Positions 37,239-47,366 are shown, numbered from the stretch's first letter. The stretch is DNA of 55,177 bases from Betaproteobacteria bacterium MOLA814 (GCA_000496475.1 AYMW01000001.1:1106693-1161869), one strand, 5' to 3'. Notes: generated from the sequence alone by a model not told the origin. Numbers and translations: made by a program.

Positions 37239-39065
37239 ATGCACACAACTGATCGATCACCAGCCAAGCGAACTGTCAGGCTGGTTTGTGGACTGTCTGT
37301 CGTGTTCATGCTCCTGGCAGGCTGCACATCCGCACAAGTGAAGCAATTGGACCAGGTTGTACCAGTGGGCCAGACCCCTGTACAACCAGAAGGCAGCTCT
37401 GGCTACGCAGCACAAGCTGAGCAGTCTTTCCAACACTGGGCCGTGGCCACTGCCAACCCGCTTGCAACCGCTGCTGGCTACCGCGTACTGGCCGACGGCG
37501 GCAACGCCATTGACGCAGCCGTGGCTGCACAAATGGTGCTTGGTTTGGTGGAGCCTCAATCCAGTGGCATCGGCGGCGGTGCCTTTTTACTACACTATGA
37601 CGGCAACGGTGTCACAGCCTATGATGGGCGGGAAGTCGCCCCCATGGCCGCTGACGAAGCCTTGTTCCTTGACCGCAACGCCAAACCCATGCCTTTTTTT
37701 AACGCCGTAGTCGGTGGTCGCGCGGTGGGCGTTCCTGGCGCCGTCAGCATGCTGGAAAAAGCACATGCAGCACAGGGCAAGCTGCCGTGGGCAAGGCTGT
37801 TTGAATCTGCCATCACACTTGCCGAACAAGGCTTCTCCGTTGGCACACGCCTGAACAAACTGCTACAAGCCGACACATACTTGCGCCAAGATCCGCAAGC
37901 AGCTGCCTATTTTTACGACAACTCGGGGCAAGCTTGGCCCGTCGGTCACATGCTGAGAAACCCGGAGCTGGCTGGCGTGTTGCGGCTGATTGCCGCACAA
38001 GGTGCCAAGGGCTTGATGGAAGGCGAAGTCGCCCAAGCCATCGTCAACAAGGTGCAACAACACCCCAGTAACCCGGGGCGAATGAAGCTAGACGACTTGG
38101 CGCAATACCAAGCCATCGCCAGAGCGCCTTTTTGCAGCGACTACAAACGCTTTCGTATATGCGGCATGCCCCCACCCAGCTCTGGCGCCATCACTGTGGC
38201 ACAAATATTAGGGCTGCTTTCACACACACCGCAAGCCGGTGCATCCACCTTAAACCCTGATTGGTTGCACTACTACATGGAGTCATCGCGGCTGGCCTTT
38301 GCCGACAGAGCTCGCTATATTGCTGATCCCGACTTTGTTAAGCCGCCGGCCAACAGCTGGCACAGCTTGGTAGACCCGAACTATTTGAGCACACGCGCCA
38401 AGCTCATGAGCGAGCGGAGCATGGGGACGGCCACCCACGGCAACCCGGGCTCACAAACCGTACGCTTCGGGGTCATGCCTGACCAACCTGAGTTCGGCAC
38501 CTCGCACATCAGCATCATTGACGGCAATGGCCACGCAGTTGCCATGACCACAACCATTGAAAACGGCTTCGGCGCTCGCCAAATGGTGAAGGGCTTTTTA
38601 TTGAACAACCAGCTCACCGACTTCAGTTTCGCACCCAAAGATGGCGCTGGCTTACCCATCGCCAACCGTGTGCAAGCGGGTAAGCGTCCGCGCTCGTCCA
38701 TGGCGCCAACTTTGGTGTTTGACAAAGACACCAAAGCGTTGCTGCTCAGCGTTGGCTCACCCGGGGGCTCGCTCATCATTCACTACACAGCCAAAACCTT
38801 GGTAGGCATGCTGGACTGGCAACTGTCGCCTCAACAAGCCATCAACCTGCCCAACTTTGCGAACAACAACGGCACCAGCTTGCTAGAAAAAAACATGTTT
38901 GAACAGGCCACTGTTGATGCACTGGAGGCCCGCGGGCATGTGCTGAGACACATAGACATGACCAGTGGCTTGCAGGCTGTTGAGCAGCTACAACCCAATG
39001 CTGGCGCTCCTCGCATACGCGCCGGGGCTGATCCCAGGCGCGAAGGTTTGGTGATGGGTGATTAA
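37239..39065 (+). CDS. ggt: Gamma-glutamyltransferase (lipoprotein form)
   Basis: A 608-residue Ntn-type enzyme that cleaves the gamma-glutamyl bond of glutathione. The catalytic Thr is in FGTSHISIIDGNGHAVAMTT, and conserved GGNAIDAAVAAQ, SSGIGGGAFLL and GSPGGSLI are present. The N-terminus has a signal sequence with lipobox LLAGC rather than a simple cleavable peptide, suggesting membrane anchoring. ATG 37239 is preferred to a GTG at 37200 because it directly precedes the signal. It abuts fadD convergently with a four-base gap. Confidence 0.93.
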   Translation: MHTTDRSPAKRTVRLVCGLSVVFMLLAGCTSAQVKQLDQVVPVGQTPVQPEGSSGYAAQAEQSFQHWAVATANPLATAAGYRVLADGGNAIDAAVAAQMVLGLVEPQSSGIGGGAFLLHYDGNGVTAYDGREVAPMAADEALFLDRNAKPMPFFNAVVGGRAVGVPGAVSMLEKAHAAQGKLPWARLFESAITLAEQGFSVGTRLNKLLQADTYLRQDPQAAAYFYDNSGQAWPVGHMLRNPELAGVLRLIAAQGAKGLMEGEVAQAIVNKVQQHPSNPGRMKLDDLAQYQAIARAPFCSDYKRFRICGMPPPSSGAITVAQILGLLSHTPQAGASTLNPDWLHYYMESSRLAFADRARYIADPDFVKPPANSWHSLVDPNYLSTRAKLMSERSMGTATHGNPGSQTVRFGVMPDQPEFGTSHISIIDGNGHAVAMTTTIENGFGARQMVKGFLLNNQLTDFSFAPKDGAGLPIANRVQAGKRPRSSMAPTLVFDKDTKALLLSVGSPGGSLIIHYTAKTLVGMLDWQLSPQQAINLPNFANNNGTSLLEKNMFEQATVDALEARGHVLRHIDMTSGLQAVEQLQPNAGAPRIRAGADPRREGLVMGD

Positions 39066-39069
39066 CCTG

Positions 39070-40752
39070 TTAGCCGCGCAACTCGCGGCGCAGCACTTTG
39101 CCCACCGGTGTCTTGGGTAGGTCTGGCCTAAACTCAATGGTGCGTGGATGCTTGTAGGCCGTCAAATTGGTACGGCAATGGGCGCGCACTTGGTCTTCAG
39201 TCAAGCCTGGGTCCTTGCGCACAATGACCAACTTCACGGCCTCACCAGTTTTGTCATCTGGCTGCCCAACACACGCGCACTCTAAAACACCCTCTAGCTG
39301 CGAAACCACATCCTCTATCTCATTGGGGTAAACGTTGAAGCCGGAGACCAAAATCATGTCTTTTTTACGGTCAACCACCTTGAAATAGCCACGCTCATCT
39401 TGCACACCAATGTCGCCAGACTTGAAATAACCATCTGGCGTCATCGCTTTGGCAGTTTCGTCAGGGCGTTGCCAGTAGCCAGCCATCACTTGTGGACCCT
39501 TGATGGCAATTTCACCAGGCTGGCCTAAAGGCACCTCGTTGCCATCGTCGTCCAAGCACTTCATGTAAGTGCTAGGTATTGGCACGCCAATCGTGCCTGA
39601 AAACGTTTGGGTGGTAGATGGGTTACAACATGCTGAAGGCGATGTTTCAGACAACCCATAACCCTCGCAAATTGGACAACCCGTTTTATCAAACCACAGC
39701 TTGGCAACGCCACTTTGCACGGCTGTACCGCCACCCAGAGACACGCGCAAGTGGCTCCAGTCGACTGTATTGAAGTCGGGGTGATTGGCCAAGCCGTTGA
39801 ACAATGTGCTCACAGCTGGAAAGTTGTGAAAGCGGTGTTTGGACAACTCTTTCAACACGGCGGGTAAATCACGCGGGTTGGGAATCAAAATACACTTGCC
39901 GCCCATGCGCATGGACAGCATCATGTTGATGGTAAATGCGAAGATGTGATACAGGGGCAAGGCGCACACACTGACCACTTGCTCACCGTCAGGCAAGCCA
40001 CGCATGGCAGGCTCGTTCCAAGCGTCTGACTGAATCACGTTGGCCACCACGTTGCGGTGCAGCAGCACTGCGCCTTTTGACACGCCCGTTGTGCCGCCGG
40101 TGTATTGCAGCACAGCCACATCGTCACCACTGACGTCCGGGCGCATGAGGTTCATGCGTGCGCCGCGTGACAACGCATCGTTGAAACGCACGGCGTAGGG
40201 CAAGTCAAACTCCGGCACCATTTTCTTAACACTGCGCACCACGTAATTAACAATAGCGCCTTTAAGGGTACCCAACATGTCGCCCATGGCAGACAGCACC
40301 ACATGCTTGATGGGGGTGTTGGCAATGCACATTTCCAACGTGGCCGCAAAGTTCTCAATGATAACAATGGCCTTGGCGCCTGAGTCTTTGAGTTGGTGCT
40401 CTAACTCGCGTGCTGTGTACAACGGGTTGACGTTGACCACCACCATACCGGCTCGCAAAATAGCAGCAACCGTGACCGGGTAGTTGGGCACGTTGGGCAT
40501 CATCACCGCAACGCGGTCGCCTTTGACCAAGCCCAAGCTTTGCAGATACGCCCCCATGGCCGTAGAGGCTTTATCGATTTGGGCAAATGTGACGTCTTTG
40601 CCCATAAAGCTAAAGGCAACACGCGGGCCAAAGTCCCGAAAGCTGTTGTCCAACAACTCTACCAACGACTTGTACTCGCTGGGGTCTATATCGGCGGGTA
40701 CGCCCTCTGGGTATGCGCTCAACCATGGACGTTCTGCGGCTTGCTCTGACAT
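39070..40752 (-). CDS. fadD: Long-chain fatty acid-CoA ligase
   Basis: A 560-residue ANL-superfamily adenylating enzyme: P-loop YTGGTTGVSKGA, YGLSETSP, GYFKSGDIGVQDERGYFKVVDRKKDMI and the catalytic lysine region PKTPVGKVLRREL at the end. It activates fatty acids to acyl-CoA for beta-oxidation. ATG 40752 (MSEQAAERPWL) starts the conserved region. Upstream lie 228 bases without a gene before pntB. Confidence 0.94.
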   Translation of the reverse strand: MSEQAAERPWLSAYPEGVPADIDPSEYKSLVELLDNSFRDFGPRVAFSFMGKDVTFAQIDKASTAMGAYLQSLGLVKGDRVAVMMPNVPNYPVTVAAILRAGMVVVNVNPLYTARELEHQLKDSGAKAIVIIENFAATLEMCIANTPIKHVVLSAMGDMLGTLKGAIVNYVVRSVKKMVPEFDLPYAVRFNDALSRGARMNLMRPDVSGDDVAVLQYTGGTTGVSKGAVLLHRNVVANVIQSDAWNEPAMRGLPDGEQVVSVCALPLYHIFAFTINMMLSMRMGGKCILIPNPRDLPAVLKELSKHRFHNFPAVSTLFNGLANHPDFNTVDWSHLRVSLGGGTAVQSGVAKLWFDKTGCPICEGYGLSETSPSACCNPSTTQTFSGTIGVPIPSTYMKCLDDDGNEVPLGQPGEIAIKGPQVMAGYWQRPDETAKAMTPDGYFKSGDIGVQDERGYFKVVDRKKDMILVSGFNVYPNEIEDVVSQLEGVLECACVGQPDDKTGEAVKLVIVRKDPGLTEDQVRAHCRTNLTAYKHPRTIEFRPDLPKTPVGKVLRRELRG

Positions 40753-40980
40753 GCGGTCTATCTCCGAAATTGTTGTTATAAAAATTGGGGAAAGTAACCG
40801 CGCCAGCCAACCTCTTGCGAGGCTACTGACGCGAAACTGACTGCTACTGTAGCAAACCTTTGCCAAGGCTGTGCATAGGAAAACCCGGTGAAACTAGAAT
40901 TGATCCAACGACGTCATCAGGGTCAGGCACAGACCATTCAAAACGGCGTTAACGGCTATTTGTTGACATGTAGAGGGTCA

Positions 40981-42408
40981 TTACTCCAGCGCCTTGGTCA
41001 TGTCTTCAATCACTTTTTTGGCATCACCAAACACCATCATGGTTTTGTCCATGTAAAACAGCTCATTGTCTAAGCCAGCGTAACCCGCAGCCATTGAGCG
41101 CTTGTTGACGATCACCGTTTTGGCCTTGTAAGCCTCCAAAATGGGCATGCCGTAAATGACACTGCCCTTGGTGTGTGCCGCAGGATTCACCACATCGTTG
41201 GCACCCAAAATAATAGCGACATCAGCTTGGCCAAACTCACCGTTGATGTCTTCCATTTCATGCACTTGGTCGTAAGGCACTTCGGCCTCGGCCAACAAGA
41301 CATTCATATGGCCAGGCATACGACCTGCCACTGGGTGAATCGCGTACTTCACAGTCACGCCCATCTCAGTGAGTTTGTTGGCCAACTCTTTAACCGAGTG
41401 TTGTGCACGTGCCACAGCCAATCCGTAACCAGGCACAATCACCACGGTTTCCGCATTGCCCAAAATGAAGGCGGCATCGTCCGCACTGCCGCTCTTTGGA
41501 ATGCGCTGCTCGCCGGCGCCGCCCACAACGGTAGCCACTTCACCGCCGAAGCCGCCCAAAATAACGCTGAAGAACGAGCGGTTCATCGCCTTGCACATGA
41601 TGTAGCTCAGAATTGCGCCCGAACTGCCCACCAAACTACCCGCAATAATGAGCATGCTGTTGTTCAATGAGAAACCAATGCCCGCAGCCGCCCAACCCGA
41701 GTAGCTGTTCAGCATGGACACCACCACTGGCATATCGGCACCACCGATTGGAATAATCAGCAGCACACCCAACACAAAGCCCAATGCGGTGACCAACATA
41801 AAGTCGGTCGCGCTTTCAGAATGCCAAAAGCCAAAACAGAAAAACAAAGCAAGCAAACCCAAGGCCAAGTTCAACTGGTGCTGGCCTTTAAACGAGACTG
41901 GCGCACCTTGGAACAAGCGGAATCTGTACTTGCCAGACAGCTTGCCAAATGCGATGACAGAGCCTGAGAACGTAATGGCACCAATGAATGCGCCTAAAGC
42001 CAACTCAATACGGTTACCGCCAGGAATGGCGTCGCCAATGGCGGCAACAATACCGAATGGTGCAGGCTCTAGCGCTGCGGCTGCGGCAATACACACGGCG
42101 GCCAAACCAATCATGCTGTGCATGAACGCCACCAGCTCTGGCATTTTGGTCATCTCAACACGCTTGGCCATGACCGTGCCTGCGGCGCCGCCAACGAGCA
42201 AGGCTACAAACACATACACCAAGCTTTCTAATGGCGCACTGGACTGCTCATAAATGAGCGCGCCGGTGGTGAGCACAGCGATGGCCATGCCAGCCATGCC
42301 AAAGATGTTGCCTCGAATGGACGTGGTGGGATGGCTCAGGCCTTTAAGCGCTTGAATAAAACAAACGCTGGCAACCAAATACAGCAGGGTTACAAGATTC
42401 ATGCTCAT
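40981..42408 (-). CDS. pntB: NAD(P) transhydrogenase subunit beta
   Basis: A 475-residue subunit with about nine membrane helices in the first two-thirds and a C-terminal NADP(H)-binding domain (GYGLAVARAQH, HPVAGRMPGHMNVLLAEA, DINGEFGQADVAIILGANDVVNPAA). It couples proton entry to hydride transfer from NADH to NADP+. The ATG at 42408 overlaps the previous gene's TGA (ATGA), so I prefer it to the ATG two codons later. Confidence 0.96.
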   Translation of the reverse strand: MSMNLVTLLYLVASVCFIQALKGLSHPTTSIRGNIFGMAGMAIAVLTTGALIYEQSSAPLESLVYVFVALLVGGAAGTVMAKRVEMTKMPELVAFMHSMIGLAAVCIAAAAALEPAPFGIVAAIGDAIPGGNRIELALGAFIGAITFSGSVIAFGKLSGKYRFRLFQGAPVSFKGQHQLNLALGLLALFFCFGFWHSESATDFMLVTALGFVLGVLLIIPIGGADMPVVVSMLNSYSGWAAAGIGFSLNNSMLIIAGSLVGSSGAILSYIMCKAMNRSFFSVILGGFGGEVATVVGGAGEQRIPKSGSADDAAFILGNAETVVIVPGYGLAVARAQHSVKELANKLTEMGVTVKYAIHPVAGRMPGHMNVLLAEAEVPYDQVHEMEDINGEFGQADVAIILGANDVVNPAAHTKGSVIYGMPILEAYKAKTVIVNKRSMAAGYAGLDNELFYMDKTMMVFGDAKKVIEDMTKALE

Positions 42409-42728
42409 GCTTGATCTCCCGAGGGCTTGGCTGCTTTTCTATCCTTTTTCTTGAACATTTCCAGCATGCGCCGCGTGACCAAAAAGCCACCAAAGACGTT
42501 GACCGCGGCCAACGCAACGGCCACCATGCCCAGTGTTTTACCCAGGCCAGTCTCGGTCAGAGCGGCTGCCAGCATAGCGCCCACAATCACGATGGCAGAA
42601 ATGGCATTGGTTACAGCCATCAAAGGCGTGTGCAAAGCAGGTGTCACTGTCCAAACAACGTGGTAACCCACGTAAATAGCCAGTACGAAAATAATGAGGT
42701 TGGTGATGGTGGGGTCTATAAGCGCCAT
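42405..42728 (-). CDS. pntAB: NAD(P) transhydrogenase alpha subunit, membrane part
   Basis: A 107-residue protein with three hydrophobic helices and a basic C-terminus (KKDRKAAKPSG). It corresponds to the membrane domain that is fused to the NAD-binding domain in E. coli PntA but is separate here (two-part alpha). It overlaps pntB by ATGA and follows pntAA by 71 bases. Confidence 0.93.
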   Translation of the reverse strand: MALIDPTITNLIIFVLAIYVGYHVVWTVTPALHTPLMAVTNAISAIVIVGAMLAAALTETGLGKTLGMVAVALAAVNVFGGFLVTRRMLEMFKKKDRKAAKPSGDQA

Positions 42729-42799
42729 GTCATATCCTTGGTGTTCTTAAGTGGGTTGGGCAACCATTGCTCAACAGCTGTTCAGCAGCGGTGTAGGGT

Positions 42800-43942
42800 T
42801 TAGGCACGCAGCACTTGGCCATCGCGTGTCATCAGACAAGCCGCCACAATGTCGTCATCCATGTCAACATGTAAGCCCTTGTCTTTATCCAGCACCAACT
42901 TTAAAAAGTCGAGTATGTTGCGGGCGTACAGGGCGCTGGCGTCGGCGCCAACCATCGCGGCTAGGTTGGTGTAACCGACCAGTTTCACGCCATCCACATC
43001 GACAATTTTGTCGGCTTGGGTGAGCACACAGTTGCCGCCAGGTGCACCGTGGGGGCCCACCTTACCGCGACCTGCGGCAATATCCACAATGACTGACCCA
43101 GGCTTCATGCTGGCCACCATTTCTGGCGTGATGAGCTCAGGAGCATCGCGCCCTGGTATCAGCGCCGTGGCAATCACCACATCAGCCAGGGCCACACGTT
43201 TGGCCACCTCAGCTTTTTGACGGGTCAACCAGCTCGCAGGCATGGGTTTGGCATAGCCGCCCACACCGACCGCAGCTTCGCGCTCCTCGTCAGTTTCGTA
43301 GGGCACGTCAATGAATTTGCCACCCAACGACTCAATCTGCTCTTTCACGCTCGGGCGCACATCACTGGCTTCAATGACAGCGCCCAACCGTTTGGCAGTG
43401 GCAATGGCTTGCAAACCAGCTACGCCAACACCCAACACCACCACGCGAGCAGCCTTAACAGTGCCTGCGGCAGTCATCAGCATGGGAAAGAAGCGTTGGT
43501 ACTCATTGGCAGCGACCAGCACGGCCTTGTAGCCGGCAATGTTGGCCTGCGAGCTGAGCACATCCATGCTTTGTGCGCGCGAACTGCGTGGCGCCGCCTC
43601 AAGCGCGAAAGCCGTGAGTTTGGCATCGGCCAAACGCTTCAAACCGCCTGCATCAAAAGGGTTGAGCATGCCCACCACGCAAGCGCCGGCGCTCATCAGG
43701 GCCACCTCGCCCTCGTCTGGACAGCGAACCACCAACACCAACTCACAACCCCAAGCCTCTGCGGCTTGGCCGATCTGCGCACCAGCTGTTATAAAAGCGC
43801 CGTCAGGCACACTGGCCTCAACACCGGCACCCGCTTGTACGCACACGGTATGCCCCTGAGCAACCAGCTTTTTCACCGTCTCCGGTGTCGCCGCAACCCG
43901 AGACTCACCCGGACGCGTTTGGGCAACCACGCCAATTTTCAT
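42800..43942 (-). CDS. pntAA: NAD(P) transhydrogenase alpha subunit, NAD-binding part
   Basis: A 380-residue soluble subunit with alanine-dehydrogenase/PntA fold: MKIGVVAQTRPGESRVAATP, the Rossmann motif VVVLGVGVAGLQAIATAKRLGA, and AGRGKVGPHGAPGGNCV. ATG 43942 is supported by GGAG at 43949-43952, six bases upstream; an in-frame start five codons earlier is less likely. It heads the pntAA-pntAB-pntB operon and diverges from a Nudix gene. Confidence 0.95.
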   Translation of the reverse strand: MKIGVVAQTRPGESRVAATPETVKKLVAQGHTVCVQAGAGVEASVPDGAFITAGAQIGQAAEAWGCELVLVVRCPDEGEVALMSAGACVVGMLNPFDAGGLKRLADAKLTAFALEAAPRSSRAQSMDVLSSQANIAGYKAVLVAANEYQRFFPMLMTAAGTVKAARVVVLGVGVAGLQAIATAKRLGAVIEASDVRPSVKEQIESLGGKFIDVPYETDEEREAAVGVGGYAKPMPASWLTRQKAEVAKRVALADVVIATALIPGRDAPELITPEMVASMKPGSVIVDIAAGRGKVGPHGAPGGNCVLTQADKIVDVDGVKLVGYTNLAAMVGADASALYARNILDFLKLVLDKDKGLHVDMDDDIVAACLMTRDGQVLRA

Positions 43943-44148
43943 AACAATCTCCAGCAATTCAACACAAAACTAACACCTATTATTGCCGCTTACCAATTCA
44001 AAAGGGCTCAAACTTATCCATAACATTACTGCATATGCGTAAATGTAGCCGTTGCGCAAGCATGTAGCCGTCACCCACGGTTCAACAGCCCATGCGTGCA
44101 ACCCATGCGAGGGTAAGTACCTGTTATTTTCTAGCCATAATGGCTGGT

Positions 44149-44652
44149 ATGACAAGACAACGTTGGCATCCCAGCGCCACAGTCGCTGCCATCATGGCGC
44201 GCGATGGCAAGTATTTGCTCGTAGAAGAGCACACGCCTGAGGGCCTGCGCCTCAATAATCCGGCTGGCCACCTGGACCCTGGCGAAAGCCCCGAACAAGC
44301 CTGTGCCCGCGAGGCTTTCGAAGAAACGGCGCATTACTTTGAACCCACCGCTTTGGTGGGCATTTACCTTGCTAGATTTCAGCGGGACTTGGGCCCTGAT
44401 AAGCCCGTACAAGACATCACCTACATTCGGTTTGCTTACAGCGGCCACGTGGGCAGCGAAGACCGCGACCGCCAGCTAGACAAAGGCATTGTTCGCGCCT
44501 TGTGGTTAACGCCTCAACAAATACAGGACAGCCAAGACAGGCACCGCAGCCCGCTGGTGTGGCAGTCCGTACAAGACCATCTGACTGGACGCAGCTTTGA
44601 CATGGGACTGGTCAACACCCACACCTCTGTGTGGGACTTAGACAAGCGCTAA
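44149..44652 (+). CDS. Nudix hydrolase
   Basis: A 167-residue Nudix protein. The Nudix box reads G-HLDPG-E-SPEQACA-RE-AF-EE in residues about 39-61, with Thr-Ala where the consensus has Gly. Tail segments resemble NudJ-type phosphatases placed next to mnmA in many proteobacteria. It hydrolyses nucleoside diphosphate derivatives; the substrate is unknown. ATG 44140 three codons earlier is also possible. It is followed by the TSUP gene and mnmA on the same strand, consistent with an operon. Confidence 0.87.
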   Translation: MTRQRWHPSATVAAIMARDGKYLLVEEHTPEGLRLNNPAGHLDPGESPEQACAREAFEETAHYFEPTALVGIYLARFQRDLGPDKPVQDITYIRFAYSGHVGSEDRDRQLDKGIVRALWLTPQQIQDSQDRHRSPLVWQSVQDHLTGRSFDMGLVNTHTSVWDLDKR

Positions 44653-44697
44653 CGACAGCCAAGTCCACGCCCCCATTTACAACATTGCGTAAACATT

Positions 44698-45462
44698 ATG
44701 GAACCCTTAACCATTGTGGTGCTGGCCAGTGCCGCGTTTGGCGCTGGCGTCTTAAACGCCATTGCCGGCGGAGGCAGCTTTTTAACGTTTCCTGCGCTGG
44801 TGTTTGCGGGGGTGCCGCCCATTATGGCCAACGCCACCAGCGCCCTGGCCGTTAGTCCCGGTTACTTGGGCAGCACCTGGGGCTTCAAGTCAGAACTGCG
44901 AGCCCTGCCGAGGCGCTTGCTGACCCAAGAGCTTTTGGTGGCAGCCACTGGGGGCGTTATAGGCGCCTTGCTCCTGCTGGTCACCCCGTCGTCGGTGTTT
45001 TCAAACTTGGTGCCGTGGTTGCTGCTGTTTGCAACGCTGCTGTTTGCCTTAGGCCCAACGCTAACCGCTCTAAGAACCACTGGCCATGCACGTGGCGAGG
45101 CCACATCGTTGCGCGGCTGGCGCTTGGTTTGCTTGATGGTGGTGTGTGTATACGGCGGCTACTTCAACGGTGGCTTGGGCATATTGATGCTGGCCATGTA
45201 TGGCTTGGTAGGTGAGTCACGCTTGAACACCACCAATGCGCTGAAAAACATCAATTCATTGGTTTTATCGCTGCTGTCTGTGGCCACTTTTGTCTGGGCC
45301 GATTTGATTGTGTGGCGCGAGGGCTTGCTGATGATGGCCTGCGCAACCGCAGGCGGCTTCATGGGCGCTAAGCTGGCCAAACGGCTGCCAGCTTTTTGGC
45401 TTCGCGCATTGGTCATCACAACCGGCATGGTGATGACCGCCGTATTTTTTGTCCGCACTTAA
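44698..45462 (+). CDS. TSUP-family (TauE/SafE) membrane protein
   Basis: A 254-residue membrane protein with about eight hydrophobic helices. [27 protein letters not shown] near the start is the conserved TauE/SafE signature, and [18 protein letters not shown] is its second repeat. The family exports sulfite, sulfoacetate or related anions; the substrate here is unknown. It lies 45 bases after the Nudix gene and 52 before mnmA. Confidence 0.87.
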   Translation: MEPLTIVVLASAAFGAGVLNAIAGGGSFLTFPALVFAGVPPIMANATSALAVSPGYLGSTWGFKSELRALPRRLLTQELLVAATGGVIGALLLLVTPSSVFSNLVPWLLLFATLLFALGPTLTALRTTGHARGEATSLRGWRLVCLMVVCVYGGYFNGGLGILMLAMYGLVGESRLNTTNALKNINSLVLSLLSVATFVWADLIVWREGLLMMACATAGGFMGAKLAKRLPAFWLRALVITTGMVMTAVFFVRT

Positions 45463-45514
45463 AAGTCGCACACCCCATGACGTTAGAACCCAAGCCATAG
45501 GCGACAATACCAAC

Positions 45515-46612
45515 ATGGCTTTATCTCGCGTAGTTGTAGGTTTATCTGGCGGCGTTGACTCCGCTGTAACCGCGTACTTGTTAAAACGACAAGGACACGA
45601 GGTCGTCGGTATTTTCATGAAAAATTGGGAAGACGATGACGACTCGGCATTCTGCTCAAGCAACATAGACTTCGTAGATGCGGCTGCGGTCGCTGATGTA
45701 ATTGGGATTGAAATTGAGCACGTCAACTTTGCAGCCGAATACAAAGACCGTGTGTTTGCTGAGTTCGTCAGCGAGTACCAAGCTGGACGCACGCCCAATC
45801 CTGATATTTTATGCAACGCTGAAATTAAATTTAAGTCGTTCTTAGACCACGCCATGCGCTTGGGTGCTGAACACATTGCCACAGGCCACTATGCGCGCGT
45901 GCGTCAACTGGATGGCCAATTCCAGCTGCTTAAGGGACTTGATCACACCAAAGACCAAAGCTATTTCTTGCACCGCTTAAACCAAGCGCAGTTGGGTAAA
46001 ACCATGTTTCCCGTAGGTGAGCTGCGCAAGACGCAAGTGCGCGATATTGCCGAGTCAATTGCACTCCCCAACGCCAAAAAGAAGGACTCCACTGGCATCT
46101 GCTTTATTGGAGAGCGCCCGTTCCGTGAGTTTTTAAACCGCTACATTGCCAAAACACCCGGCCCCATAAACAACGAGCAAGGCCACACCATTGGTCAGCA
46201 TGTAGGCCTGAGTTTTTACACACTAGGTCAGCGCCAAGGGCTAGGCATTGGCGGTGTCAAAATCAAGGGCGAAAAACGCGGAGGCGGCGACCATACGCCT
46301 TGGTTTGTTGCCAAAAAAGACATGGCCACCAACACCCTGTTGGTGGTGCAAGGTCATGACCACCCGTTGCTTCAAAGTCATACGCTGCATGCGCAGCGAG
46401 CAAGTTGGGTGGCGGGTACGGCGCCTGCACCATCTGCCACATTTGCAGCCAAATCTCGTTACCGCCAAGTCGATTCGCCCTGCTCAATCGACAGCGCAAA
46501 CGCAACTGACTTCTCACTACATTTTCCTGGTGGACAGTGGGCAGTCACGCCTGGCCAAAGTGCCGTTTTATACGACGGCGACGTGTGCTTGGGCGGCGGC
46601 ATTATTACTTAA
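45515..46612 (+). CDS. mnmA: tRNA 2-thiouridylase MnmA
   Basis: A 365-residue enzyme thiolating U34 of tRNA-Glu, -Gln and -Lys. The PP-loop is [11 protein letters not shown]. The catalytic cysteines are in [12 protein letters not shown] and [11 protein letters not shown], and GHYARV lies between. The C-terminal beta barrel ends CLGGGII as in the family. ATG 45515 directly precedes the PP-loop. The frame is open further upstream but overlaps the previous gene. Confidence 0.96.
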   Translation: MALSRVVVGLSGGVDSAVTAYLLKRQGHEVVGIFMKNWEDDDDSAFCSSNIDFVDAAAVADVIGIEIEHVNFAAEYKDRVFAEFVSEYQAGRTPNPDILCNAEIKFKSFLDHAMRLGAEHIATGHYARVRQLDGQFQLLKGLDHTKDQSYFLHRLNQAQLGKTMFPVGELRKTQVRDIAESIALPNAKKKDSTGICFIGERPFREFLNRYIAKTPGPINNEQGHTIGQHVGLSFYTLGQRQGLGIGGVKIKGEKRGGGDHTPWFVAKKDMATNTLLVVQGHDHPLLQSHTLHAQRASWVAGTAPAPSATFAAKSRYRQVDSPCSIDSANATDFSLHFPGGQWAVTPGQSAVLYDGDVCLGGGIIT

Positions 46613-46765
46613 AAGCCCTGACCCACTCAACATATGCGCAGCAGGCCCTACAAGACTGGGAACTCACGCACGTCGCCATTTAAGGCGTCTTTCCAGTGCT
46701 CTCTACATGCCAATACACCACAAGCACACAACCTATTGGCGACCGCCCTTGTGCGCGACTGTGGC

Positions 46766-47170
46766 CTAGCGGCTGTGACGGTGATAGAAAGATTGATGAA
46801 TAGCCTGTTGATCGCCCTGGCCAAACAGCGATTCACGCACGGTGTAGGCTTCTTTGAGCGCACGCATCAACTCAGACTCGGCCATCAAGCCTTGTGTAAA
46901 CAGATCGTTGAGTATGGCCGCAATGTCGTCGAAGTCGTGCGCACGCAGTCGCCTATTAAGGCTGGCGGTCTCCAAGGCAGGCCTGTAGCCAACGTTTTGC
47001 GCGTTGGCGGTTAAATCCTTTACCAAACGCAATTGGTAATGCATAAATGACTCGCACTCTAATTTGTCACGCCCTACGGCTTGAACATGAGCGGCGCGCG
47101 CTTTGTAGTGGGCGCGAACAACGCTAGGAACCGTGACGGGTACGTCAAACGATTTCAAGATGTTTGTCAT
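46766..47170 (-). CDS. Hypothetical protein, 134 residues
   Basis: An unrecognised protein of 134 residues beginning MTNILKSFDVPVTVPSVVRA. It has no signal peptide or membrane segment, and a largely helical composition can be guessed (EAYTVRESLF, HDFDDIAAILNDLFTQ). AAGGAAAT lies about a dozen bases before the ATG, a weak ribosome site. Codon use looks like the neighbours. It lies in a 790-base interval between mnmA and ssb on the ssb strand, after the ssb terminator, so it is probably its own unit. I assign no function. Confidence 0.55.
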   Translation of the reverse strand: MTNILKSFDVPVTVPSVVRAHYKARAAHVQAVGRDKLECESFMHYQLRLVKDLTANAQNVGYRPALETASLNRRLRAHDFDDIAAILNDLFTQGLMAESELMRALKEAYTVRESLFGQGDQQAIHQSFYHRHSR

Positions 47171-47342
47171 TACGTGACTGATTTCCTTAGAAAATTTTTG
47201 TTATGGTACGTTCTATTGGCACCTCAGTCAAGAGCCTGATACCTTGCAAACCCTTTGCCAGCAAGGATTTGCCAGTACTTGGGTTAATTTGTCCTAGACA
47301 GGCATGGCTGTGCAAGTCTCAAACCCCGCATGCAGTGCGCGT

Positions 47343-47366
47343 AAAAAAGCCGGCAGATGCCGGCTT
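47343..47366 (-). terminator. Rho-independent terminator after ssb
   Basis: On the minus strand AAGCCGGC, loop ATCT, GCCGGCTT, running into six T (A run at 47343-47348 on the plus strand). It lies about 35 bases past the ssb stop. Between it and the orphan gene at 47170 there is a weaker stem CCTTGC/GCAAGG (47242-47266) and nothing else that I can name. Confidence 0.88.

Noticed and set aside
43217-44023. Open frame of 268 codons on the plus strand
   Set aside because: Antisense to pntAA, no recognisable domain.
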